Made by a program: the position numbers and the translations under genes. Of a stretch of 64,000 nucleotides of DNA, positions 43,263 through 50,007 are shown one piece after another. Every line of letters begins with the position of its first letter. Positions within the stretch are counted from its first letter, which is position 1. Under the pieces are notes generated by a model. It did not search any database. It was given only the letters and a program-made list of their open reading frames with translations, and was not told the DNA's origin. The stretch lies in contig DASYAU010000138.1 of assembly GCA_036501185.1 (NCBI GenBank), forward strand, positions 1-64,000, in the 5' to 3' direction. This DNA comes from Korobacter sp036501185. Lineage in GTDB: Bacteria; Acidobacteriota; Terriglobia; Terriglobales; Acidobacteriaceae.

Positions 43263-44393
43263 CTAGCGCAGGAAAAATCCGATTGCGGCGGCGGCGAGAA
43301 TCAGCCATGCCGAGTTCACCTTCCATTTCAGAAGCAAGAGCGCGCTGACCAAAGCGATGCCGATTGTCCACCAATTGATGATAGCGGCACGGCCTAGCTG
43401 CCAGGCGACCACTCCCATGAGAGCGAGCGAGGCGACGACCACGCCGTCTAATGCAGCGGAGGCGATCTGCGATTTCCGGACCTTGGGAACGAGAGGTCCG
43501 CTGATGGCGACAAGAATAAATGCGGGAATGAAGATGGCAATGGTGGCGACGGTTGCGCCACGCGGGCCGGCAACGAGGTAGCCGATGAACGTCGCCGTGG
43601 TAAAGACCGGGCCGGGAGTGATCTGGCCGACGGCGACAGCATCGATGAGCTGCTTTTGCGTGAGCCACTGGAGGCGGTCCACGAGGTCGGCGTGCAGGAA
43701 TGCCAGCAACACGTAGCCGCTGCCAAAAAGAACCGAGCCGATTTTCAAGAACGTGAGAAACAGACGCCTGAGCGAGACGGGAACTTTGCCGCTGGCGACC
43801 GCTGGCACGGCGAGGGCGATGAGGAAGGCGGCGCGGCTTTTCAGTCGAGGCGCAGCGGCGAGCAGGGCCGCAGCGAACAGGATGAGCAATTCGTGGGTCC
43901 GAAAAACGTAGGCTACGGCGGCGAGTGCGGCAATAACGCCGAGCCACCAGCTCTTAACCGCCTTTTTGCCGAGGTTCCAGAAGGCTTGCACGATGATGGC
44001 GATCACCACCGGTTTGACCGCGACCAGGACGCCGGCGACGAGCGGCAGCGATCCGAAGCGAACGTAGACATCGGCGATGAGCGCGACCAAAATTGCCGCG
44101 GGCAGGATGAAGCACGCGCCTGCAACGAGCAGGCCTTGCCATCCACGCTTGAGCAGGCCGATATGAATGGCCATCTCGGTTGAACTGGGGCCGGGGATGA
44201 GATTCGCTGCCCCGAGGCGATCGAGAAAATCTTCCTCGCTGATCCACGAACGGCGACGGACGAACTCGTCGTGCATCATGGCGATGTGCGCGGCGGGTCC
44301 GCCGAAGGCGGTGGTGCCCAGCTTGAGGAAGACAAGCGCGACTTCTGAAAGCGGCGGGCGATCTGATGGTGCCTGCGCAGTTCCTTCGGTCAT
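43263..44393 (-). CDS. chrA: Chromate transporter ChrA (two-domain)
   Basis: A 376-residue membrane protein with two tandem CHR domains. The first contains FLKLGTTAFGGPAAHIAMMH and LIPGPSSTEMAIHIG; the second contains FLKIGSVLFGSGYVLLAFL and GQITPGPVFTTATFIGY. Members export chromate or related oxyanions. Its start overlaps the DoxX stop (ATGA), so it is the third gene of a hemerythrin-DoxX-ChrA operon. Confidence 0.93.
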   Translation of the reverse strand: MTEGTAQAPSDRPPLSEVALVFLKLGTTAFGGPAAHIAMMHDEFVRRRSWISEEDFLDRLGAANLIPGPSSTEMAIHIGLLKRGWQGLLVAGACFILPAAILVALIADVYVRFGSLPLVAGVLVAVKPVVIAIIVQAFWNLGKKAVKSWWLGVIAALAAVAYVFRTHELLILFAAALLAAAPRLKSRAAFLIALAVPAVASGKVPVSLRRLFLTFLKIGSVLFGSGYVLLAFLHADLVDRLQWLTQKQLIDAVAVGQITPGPVFTTATFIGYLVAGPRGATVATIAIFIPAFILVAISGPLVPKVRKSQIASAALDGVVVASLALMGVVAWQLGRAAIINWWTIGIALVSALLLLKWKVNSAWLILAAAAIGFFLR

Positions 44394-44827
44394 TGACGGT
44401 CGGCGTCCAGCTTGGAGTCAACAGACAGCGGGCCGGCGCCAACGATGAGAAGGAAGATCGAGCCGAGGAACATGCAGATGTCGGTGCGGGCCTCGTGCGC
44501 AGTGGCCCAGAAGCCGGACTTCATCAGCATGGGAAACTTCGTCGTCAGCAGCGCGACGCTGATGTTGATGGTGAGCGCGATGGCCGCGAGGCGGGTGAGC
44601 AGGCCGAGGATGAGCAGCGCCCCGCCGATGATCTCGATGAAGCCGACAAACGGGGCGAAGAATTGTGGCGCCGGAATGCCGATCTTGATGAAGCGTCCGA
44701 CGCCGAGTTGCTGCGGGAAGAGAAATTTCTGGATGCCTTCGCTGAGAAACACAAGTCCGACGAGCAGGCGCACGAGCACGGTAGCTCGCGGCGCGCTTGT
44801 GTGGACCATCTTGTGCAGCAAGTTCAT
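44390..44827 (-). CDS. DoxX family membrane protein
   Basis: A 145-residue four-helix membrane protein. It has the DoxX pattern LVRLLVGLVFLSEGIQKFLFP and FVGFIEIIGGALLILGLLTR. The ATG at 44827 overlaps the hemerythrin stop; a longer open frame upstream is only overlap. DoxX-type proteins are linked to redox and oxidative-stress functions; the exact role here is unknown. Confidence 0.88.
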   Translation of the reverse strand: MNLLHKMVHTSAPRATVLVRLLVGLVFLSEGIQKFLFPQQLGVGRFIKIGIPAPQFFAPFVGFIEIIGGALLILGLLTRLAAIALTINISVALLTTKFPMLMKSGFWATAHEARTDICMFLGSIFLLIVGAGPLSVDSKLDADRQ

Positions 44828-45540
44828 GGCTTCGGCGGAGCAGGCGGCGTGAACTGGGCGATGTCGGTGAAGCCGAATGTCGCTTCGATCTTGCTGATGG
44901 TTTCTTCTGCGTCGTCGAAGCCGTCTTTGCCGAAGGTCTTGTGTTCGATGGCTTCGAACTGATCGCCGATTTCGTCGAGCTGCTTGTTGGTGAAGTTCGT
45001 TTTCCACGCCGGAAAGACGATAGTGTCTTCTCGGGCGGCGTGGTTCTGATACATCAGCGGAAAGGCTTCGAAGATTTTTATCAGCTCATCGGCATGCTGC
45101 TTGCCAATTTTGCCGTTGGTGACTGCAAGGACGTACTCGGTAATCTCGCGGCCGCGCTGATGCTGTGCGGTGAGAACGTCGGCGTAATCGGTGAGCTTGG
45201 CCTTGTTCATCTTCCGGACGACAGGGAAGATGTGCTGCTCCTCAAGTTGGCGCTCGTGGTAATCCTCACCGAAGGTGCGAAAGAGTTCGGCGGTTTTGTG
45301 AAGCGCGGCAGGATCGACAGAGCCGGGATCAGTGCGGAGTTTGGGGACGAGCTCCGCGTAAATGAGCAGCGCACGGCGGATGACCCCGTGCTCCCGCATG
45401 AGGTCTTCGGTGGCTGTGACTTCAGGCTCGTCTTTCTTTTCCTGCTTTTCATCGGCGAAGGCGGATGCGGCCACCGTGAGGCCGGCGAGGAGGACGGGGG
45501 TTTTTTGCAGCAGGTCGCGGCGGGAGAGGGACGAACTCAT
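44824..45540 (-). CDS. Exported hemerythrin (HHE) domain protein
   Basis: A 238-residue protein with a twin-arginine-like signal (SSSLSRRDLLQKTPVLLAGLT). A four-helix HHE cation-binding domain follows, with candidate di-iron ligands in EHGVIRRA, DYHERQLEEQHIFP, QHQRGREI, NHAAREDTIVFP and EHKTFG. It probably binds O2 or NO, or repairs iron-sulfur damage, in the periplasm. The Tat signal fits export of a folded metalloprotein. It is the first gene of the three-gene operon. Confidence 0.87.
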   Translation of the reverse strand: MSSSLSRRDLLQKTPVLLAGLTVAASAFADEKQEKKDEPEVTATEDLMREHGVIRRALLIYAELVPKLRTDPGSVDPAALHKTAELFRTFGEDYHERQLEEQHIFPVVRKMNKAKLTDYADVLTAQHQRGREITEYVLAVTNGKIGKQHADELIKIFEAFPLMYQNHAAREDTIVFPAWKTNFTNKQLDEIGDQFEAIEHKTFGKDGFDDAEETISKIEATFGFTDIAQFTPPAPPKP

Positions 45541-45672
45541 CAGTACCTCCGATGAAAGAGTATATGCGTACGGCGCACGGGAGGATGCTGGGCTGTCGAT
45601 CCCTGTAAAAAGTTGTTGTTCTTTCGAAAGGGAATTGCGAGGCGAAGTGTTCTCGCACTATGCTTTTGCGCT

Positions 45673-45927
45673 ATGAACCGTCAGAAAATGATCATCGTCG
45701 CGACCGTGGCCCTGGCACTGGGATTGGTATGGCTGGTGAGCTACTCGAACGGAACGGCAGGATTCAACGTTGCCAATCCGGTAGCCGGCAGCAAATTTTC
45801 GGTGAGCCTGATTACGACTGGGTGGCCGGCCCTTGGTGGAATGGCGCTGACCGTAGTCGGAGTGTTGCTTTTGCTGGCCAGCGCCGTGACATCCATAGTG
45901 GACCTGGCTATCGCGCGCCGCGGCTAG
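45673..45927 (+). CDS. Small two-helix membrane protein
   Basis: An 84-residue protein with helices at about 5-24 (MIIVATVALALGLVWLVSYS) and 52-78 (MALTVVGVLLLLASAVTSIV). No family recognised. It overlaps the end of the convergent lipoprotein gene by 4 bp (CTAG). The start is chosen at MNRQKM; the upstream in-frame ATG lacks a coding-like sequence. Confidence 0.6.
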   Translation: MNRQKMIIVATVALALGLVWLVSYSNGTAGFNVANPVAGSKFSVSLITTGWPALGGMALTVVGVLLLLASAVTSIVDLAIARRG

Positions 45928-46214
45928 TGGCGGTCGTGGTCCCGGTCATGATCGTGATCGTTGTCGTGGTGTGAGTGGCGCCAGTTCCAATAGTTGTGCT
46001 GCTCGTCGTGGTTCAGGCGCTTGTAGTCGCGATATCCGCGATCGTGATAGGTCGCGCCATACCACTGGTGGTAATAGACGTCCTCGCCGGGACCCCAGGT
46101 GTGGTAATCGGAGTAGTACGGATCGTAGACGCGGTGGGCGTGCTCGGCGCACCCGCCGGCGAGCAGGCCAAAGGCAAGGAGCAGGGAAGCAACCGCAGCT
46201 TTCTTGAAGATCAT
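45924..46214 (-). CDS. Small His/Tyr/Asp-rich lipoprotein
   Basis: A 96-residue lipoprotein: signal MIFKKAAVASLLLAFGLLAGGC with lipobox LAGGC. The mature chain is rich in Tyr, Trp and His (YDPYYSDYHTWGPGEDVYYH) and ends in an alternating His-Asp tail (HHDNDHDHDRDHDRH) that could bind divalent metals. The function is unknown. Confidence 0.75.
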   Translation of the reverse strand: MIFKKAAVASLLLAFGLLAGGCAEHAHRVYDPYYSDYHTWGPGEDVYYHQWYGATYHDRGYRDYKRLNHDEQHNYWNWRHSHHDNDHDHDRDHDRH

Positions 46215-46300
46215 TTCAAGTTCGATGGCCTCTTCGTGCTGTGCTGATGCAGGCGATTGCGTAAAAAAATGCAATCTTTCGCGACGATGGAGACGGGCGG

Positions 46301-46329
46301 TTGCGGGCTACTCTGCTTCCTGCTAATTT
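46301..46329 (+). promoter_or_regulatory. Promoter of the small structured transcript
   Basis: -35 TTGCGG (46301-46306), a 17-bp spacer, and -10 TAATTT (46324-46329) preceded by TG, as in extended -10 promoters. The predicted transcription start is near 46336. Confidence 0.45.
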
Positions 46330-46357
46330 GGGCTTACACCAGGAAGGAGGTGGTCCG

Positions 46358-46423
46358 ATGACCTTGTCTGACAGTTGTGGTAGATCTTCGAACCTGAAGA
46401 TTGGTGAGGTGGCTGAGGCTTAG
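46358..46423 (+). CDS. Putative 21-residue peptide within the structured transcript
   Basis: ATG 46358 follows AAGGAGGTGG with a six-base spacing, the best ribosome binding site in the window. The ORF has 21 codons, beginning MTLSDSCGR and ending IGEVAEA, with one cysteine. No signal or transmembrane segment. The first RNA hairpin lies within it and the second shares its stop codon. The strength of the ribosome site argues that it is translated; the function is unknown. Confidence 0.5.
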   Translation: MTLSDSCGRSSNLKIGEVAEA

Positions 46424-46515
46424 GGCGTCGCGCCCGAAGTGCTCGCAAAACCACGGGTTTTGCTGAGGCCGCGTTAAGCGCGATTCGCCTCTAGCCAATC
46501 CCAACAGTACACCGG

Positions 46516-46555
46516 AAAAGGCTCGCCGCTGCTACGCAGTGTGGCGGGCCTTTTT
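46516..46555 (+). terminator. Terminator of the small structured transcript
   Basis: AAAAGGC-T-CGCC pairs with GGCG-G-GCCTTTT, with an inner CTGC/GCAG stem, followed by T's. Confidence 0.8.
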
Positions 46556-46621
46556 CTCTTTGCTTCTCCCGGTCGGCCCAGTGTCCCGGAACACAGGAGT
46601 GTGTCCTCGTCGGGCCTCGAC

Positions 46622-46843
46622 TCAGGAAGTTTTCAGATTGTGCTCTGCGTGTCGAGCTACTTTCTCTGCGGTAATCGGTTGGCCGCCGATACCCCAGTTC
46701 GCGACCTCTTCGATCGTAACGAACGTCACGTCTCGCAACCCGGGATAAACACTTTCAACGGCGTCGGTGAGTTTGGAAACTAGTTGGTGCTTCTGCTCGG
46801 TATGTAGCGCGCCCTGAACCAGTTTTACATTGATGATTGGCAT
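46622..46843 (-). CDS. 4-oxalocrotonate tautomerase family protein
   Basis: A 73-residue tautomerase-like protein. The start MPIINVKL leaves Pro as the catalytic N-terminal residue after Met removal, so ATG 46843 is chosen over 46879. The rest fits the family: HQLVSKLTDAVESVYPG and VTFVTIEEVANWGIGG. Substrate unknown. Confidence 0.9.
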   Translation of the reverse strand: MPIINVKLVQGALHTEQKHQLVSKLTDAVESVYPGLRDVTFVTIEEVANWGIGGQPITAEKVARHAEHNLKTS

Positions 46844-46963
46844 GGGTTCACTCCTGGCTTGCGTCTTCGATATGTCCAATCAATGTACCGCTGGATGGGC
46901 ACTGTCGGCGGAACACGGTTAGGCCACGACTGTTGCACCGGCAACCCTTTTCAACAGTGGCTT

Positions 46964-47401
46964 CTAGTGCGGATCTTTGATCTTCGCGAATCCTTTCCGA
47001 ATCAATCGCATTGTTGTCTCACGCAAGCCGAAGTCCCCGATCTGTGCTTCCGGAACCCAGCGGGCATCGCTTACATCGGTGGCCGCTTGCAGAGTGCCGC
47101 TGATCACGCGGCACAGATAATCAACCAGCACATAGTGGTATTGAAAGCGCCCTTCCGCGTCGCGCCAGATGCTGTCGAAGAGCTCGAGCACTTCGCCGGG
47201 TTCGATGACGAGGCCGGTTTCTTCCTGGGCCTCGCGCTTCACCGCATCGACAATTTTTTCGCCCAGTTCGACGAGACCGCCGGGAACAGACCACTCGCCC
47301 TTTAGCGGTTCACTGGCGCGGCGAACCAGCAGGACGCGGCCTTCGTGTACGATGACCGCGCCCACGCCGAGGAGCGGACGCTCCGGATATTCTCGCGACA
47401 T
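46964..47401 (-). CDS. Nudix hydrolase
   Basis: A 145-residue Nudix enzyme. The full Nudix box is present: G42-x5-E48-x7-R56-E57-x2-E60-E61-x-G63-L64, coordinating Mg2+ for pyrophosphate cleavage. The WSVPGGLVELGE context is that of ADP-ribose or nucleotide-sugar pyrophosphatases, but the substrate cannot be set. It lies 9 bp downstream of the DinB gene on the same strand, so the two are likely co-transcribed. Confidence 0.93.
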   Translation of the reverse strand: MSREYPERPLLGVGAVIVHEGRVLLVRRASEPLKGEWSVPGGLVELGEKIVDAVKREAQEETGLVIEPGEVLELFDSIWRDAEGRFQYHYVLVDYLCRVISGTLQAATDVSDARWVPEAQIGDFGLRETTMRLIRKGFAKIKDPH

Positions 47402-47410
47402 TCCAACAGC

Positions 47411-47944
47411 TTACTTCACGCCGTTGTCAGGATTCCACGCACCTTGTTCCTTGCGGACCATAACGATTTCGCCGATGTGGTAGGCGTTGTGGTTGCAGAC
47501 GTGGGCGACGAGGGGCGCCATCTTTGCGAGGTGTGCCTCGTCGGCGTTCTCGACGAACTTCTCGATCTCGTTCATCACATCGTTGAACTTCTTGACGGTC
47601 GCGTCCCAATCCTTGGAATCGTACTTGTTGAAGGTGTCGTCGTTATTGCCATTGAAGCTTTGCGACGAGCCCTTCAATCGGGCGAGAGCGTCCTGATTCC
47701 AGAACGCGAGATGGTAAACGAGTTGGCCGACGGAGTGATTGCCTTTGCCGTCGGTCCAGGCGGACTGTTCCGGGGTGAGACCGGCGGTGGCTTCCTTGGC
47801 GGAGACAAACCAGTCCTTCTGGTCGTGGGTTTCGTGCAATTCCTGCAGTAACAGTTCTTTCATAGTCACCGGTTTTGGCGGTTGTTGTTGCGCGCAAGCA
47901 ATGGCGGCAAAGCAGACCGCGATCAGGATAAATGCTCGTTTCAT
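47411..47944 (-). CDS. Exported DinB-like protein
   Basis: A 177-residue protein with a signal peptide (MKRAFILIAVCFAAIACAQ; the cysteine may also make it a lipoprotein). A DinB/YfiT-type four-helix domain follows, with the metal histidines in SVGQLVYHLAFWN and CNHNAYHIGEIV. Most DinB proteins are cytoplasmic, so export is notable. The longer open frame upstream of 47944 lacks coding character. Confidence 0.87.
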   Translation of the reverse strand: MKRAFILIAVCFAAIACAQQQPPKPVTMKELLLQELHETHDQKDWFVSAKEATAGLTPEQSAWTDGKGNHSVGQLVYHLAFWNQDALARLKGSSQSFNGNNDDTFNKYDSKDWDATVKKFNDVMNEIEKFVENADEAHLAKMAPLVAHVCNHNAYHIGEIVMVRKEQGAWNPDNGVK

Positions 47945-48253
47945 ACGTTGGCTGGTTCCTTCCGTTTGCGGATGCGGCCAGATGATACCGCAAGGCGTCG
48001 CGCGCGGCGCTTGTGGTCGTCCCACAAAGTGAGCTATTCGTCCTTGAGAAGCCGGCGGGAAGGTGCTGTGCGGCAACCCGTGCGGGCGAGTAAACTGTTC
48101 GCCATCTGCATTCTGGCCAATTTCATTCCACGTTGCGGGGATACGCTCGCAACTTCGGTCCCGTAATCGGTTTTGAGAGAACGTGAGCAGCTCCGGAAGC
48201 AAAATCAACCGGGGCTGCGCACAAGATCTGCTGTCCGTTTAAAGGAGACGACC
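47945..48253. other. Divergent intergenic spacer
   Basis: No gene seen. It separates the divergent DinB and YXWGXW genes and should hold both promoters. One inverted repeat is visible, TTGTGG-TCGTC-CCACAA at 48011-48027, a possible operator. Confidence 0.5.
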
Positions 48254-49321
48254 ATGCATTTCAGTCGAGCGAAGAGTTGGATGTTGCTTGCGGTGATGCT
48301 GCTCGCAGTTTCGGGCAGCGCGCTGGCACAGTTGAGGATCTCGGTGAGGTTTGGACCGCCGGCGATCCCAGTGTACGAACAACCCGCGTGTCCGGGGGAC
48401 GGATACATTTGGACGCCTGGCTACTGGGCGTGGGCCGACGACGCGCAAGACTATTACTGGGTGCCCGGCACCTGGGTGATGTCGCCCGAAGTCGGCTACT
48501 ACTGGACGCCCGCGTGGTGGGGATGGGAAGGCGGCGCGTATTTGTTCCACGCCGGATACTGGGGCCCGCACGTTGGCTTCTACGGCGGGGTTAATTACGG
48601 CTTTGGATACTTCGGCGACGGCTATCGCGGCGGACGCTGGGACCACGACCACTTCTTCTACAACCGCGAAGTGACGCATGTGGACGTGGTGAACATCCAC
48701 AACGTGTACAACGAGCACGTAACGATCATCAACAATAGCCGCGTAAGTTACAACGGCGGCGAGGGTGGACTCTCGGCGCGTGCAACCCACGACCAGGAAG
48801 AATGGATGCACGAGCGCCATGTTGACGCCGTAGACTCGCAGCGCCAGCACGAAACCGAAGCCCGCGGGAACACGCAGTTGCGGGCATCGGTGAACCATGG
48901 ACGTCCGGCGATCGCGGCGACTGAGCGAGCGGGGGACTTCCACGGGCATGTAGTGGAGGCGAAAGAAGCTGGCGGAGCTTACAACGCAGGTGGACGTGCA
49001 ACGGAAACAAAGCAGGCGTATGTCCATGCGAAGGACTTGCCGCCGGTGCAGAAGATGTCGGCCCCGAACACCGGCAACGCGCGGCAGGACCAGAGGTATC
49101 AGCAACAGCAGGACAAACTAGCCGCACGGCAGGACCAGCAGCGCCAGAAGCTGCAGCAGAGGCAGGACAATGAGCATGCCAAACTGCAGCAACACAACAA
49201 GCCCGCGGAATACCAGCAGCATGTGGAACAGAAACACCAGCAGCAGACGCAGCAGTTGGCGGACAAGCACACGCAGGAACGCGAGAACCTGACGGCAAAG
49301 CAGTCGAACAAGAAACATTGA
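48254..49321 (+). CDS. YXWGXW-type secreted protein with Gln-rich coiled C-terminus
   Basis: A 355-residue exported protein (signal LLAVMLLAVSGSALAQ). The N-terminal third holds aromatic repeats of the WxPGYW/YXWGXW type (YIWTPGYWAWADD, YYWVPGTWVM, YYWTPAWWGW, FHAGYWGPHVGFYGG), thought to form a beta structure at the cell surface. The C-terminal ~110 residues are rich in Gln, Lys, His and Arg (KLAARQDQQRQKLQQRQD) and should form a coiled coil. Start at ATG 48254 after AAAGGAG. Function unknown. Confidence 0.87.
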   Translation: MHFSRAKSWMLLAVMLLAVSGSALAQLRISVRFGPPAIPVYEQPACPGDGYIWTPGYWAWADDAQDYYWVPGTWVMSPEVGYYWTPAWWGWEGGAYLFHAGYWGPHVGFYGGVNYGFGYFGDGYRGGRWDHDHFFYNREVTHVDVVNIHNVYNEHVTIINNSRVSYNGGEGGLSARATHDQEEWMHERHVDAVDSQRQHETEARGNTQLRASVNHGRPAIAATERAGDFHGHVVEAKEAGGAYNAGGRATETKQAYVHAKDLPPVQKMSAPNTGNARQDQRYQQQQDKLAARQDQQRQKLQQRQDNEHAKLQQHNKPAEYQQHVEQKHQQQTQQLADKHTQERENLTAKQSNKKH

Positions 49322-49425
49322 TCGTTGCCGTGTGTACCGGAAAGGGGCGGGCCGAAAGGTTCGCCCTCTTCTATTGCGCGGCACTTGGGTGAGAGTCGCG
49401 GTGTCTATTGTGAGTGGAGACAGAA

Positions 49426-49995
49426 ATGGCGACACTCTGCCGGAGAGCCTTGCTGGGCGCGGCGATTGCGAGTGTGTGCGCACTCGCTGGATGCACGAAG
49501 ACGCAATTCGAACGCGAACACGACGCCGCAATGAAGGACAATCCGTGGGGCGTGGAGCTGGAGATCAGGACCGTCAGCGAGGACCACAGGTTCCATGCCG
49601 GCGAGACGATGCACTTCCAGGAGCTCTACACCTCGAAGTCGCAGCGCATGTGGCAACTCGAGGTGCTGGACCAGAAGAACATCGCCGACGTCGCGAACGT
49701 GGCTTACATCTCCGACGGCACAGCCGCCCAGCAAGAGACGTTCAACAATGGTGCGATGGATTGTTGCCGATGGCGGTACGTGATGCTCGACAACGATCCG
49801 GTGCGCCTGCCGTATCGCTTTGAAAATCCGGCCGTGGATTATCGCAGCCTGCGGCTACCAAGCAAGCCGGGCAAGTACGAAATCTATGTGCAGACGCATC
49901 GCTTGGTGATGCGCAAAGGAGAAGGGCTCGATCCGGAGACGCACACGGGTTATCCGCTGACCTCGGGGATTTTGAAGATCGAAGTAACGCCTTAG
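49426..49995 (+). CDS. Unknown lipoprotein
   Basis: A 189-residue protein with a signal ending in CALAGC, a lipobox. The mature chain has a beta-rich look (VELEIRTVSEDHRFHAGETM, RLPSKPGKYEIYVQTHRL) and one Cys pair in MDCCRWRY. It may be an Ig-like or carbohydrate-binding domain. I do not recognise the family. It is convergent with the GH2 gene. Confidence 0.75.
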   Translation: MATLCRRALLGAAIASVCALAGCTKTQFEREHDAAMKDNPWGVELEIRTVSEDHRFHAGETMHFQELYTSKSQRMWQLEVLDQKNIADVANVAYISDGTAAQQETFNNGAMDCCRWRYVMLDNDPVRLPYRFENPAVDYRSLRLPSKPGKYEIYVQTHRLVMRKGEGLDPETHTGYPLTSGILKIEVTP

Positions 49996-50007
49996 CTGAT
50001 AGTTCGC

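Larger units (their letters stand above)
46336..46557 (+). ncRNA. Candidate structured small RNA with short ORF and terminator
   Basis: About 220 bases between the lipoprotein and tautomerase genes form a compact unit of five successive stems. They are ATCTTC/GAAGAT (46384-46401), GGGCG/CGCCC (46423-46435), GCAAAACC/GGTTTTGC (46445-46463), GAGGC/GCCTC enclosing CGCG/CGCG (46465-46491), and a terminator (46516-46555). A perfect Shine-Dalgarno and a 21-codon ORF lie at the 5' end. I cannot match it to a known RNA family from memory. It may be a dual-function RNA, a leader-peptide regulator or a peptide mRNA. Confidence 0.55.

Noticed and set aside
46402..46430. tRNA-Ser or tRNA-Sec-like segment in the structured transcript
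   Set aside because: A short stretch resembles a serine-tRNA D-arm, but no acceptor stem, anticodon arm or T-loop can be formed around it.
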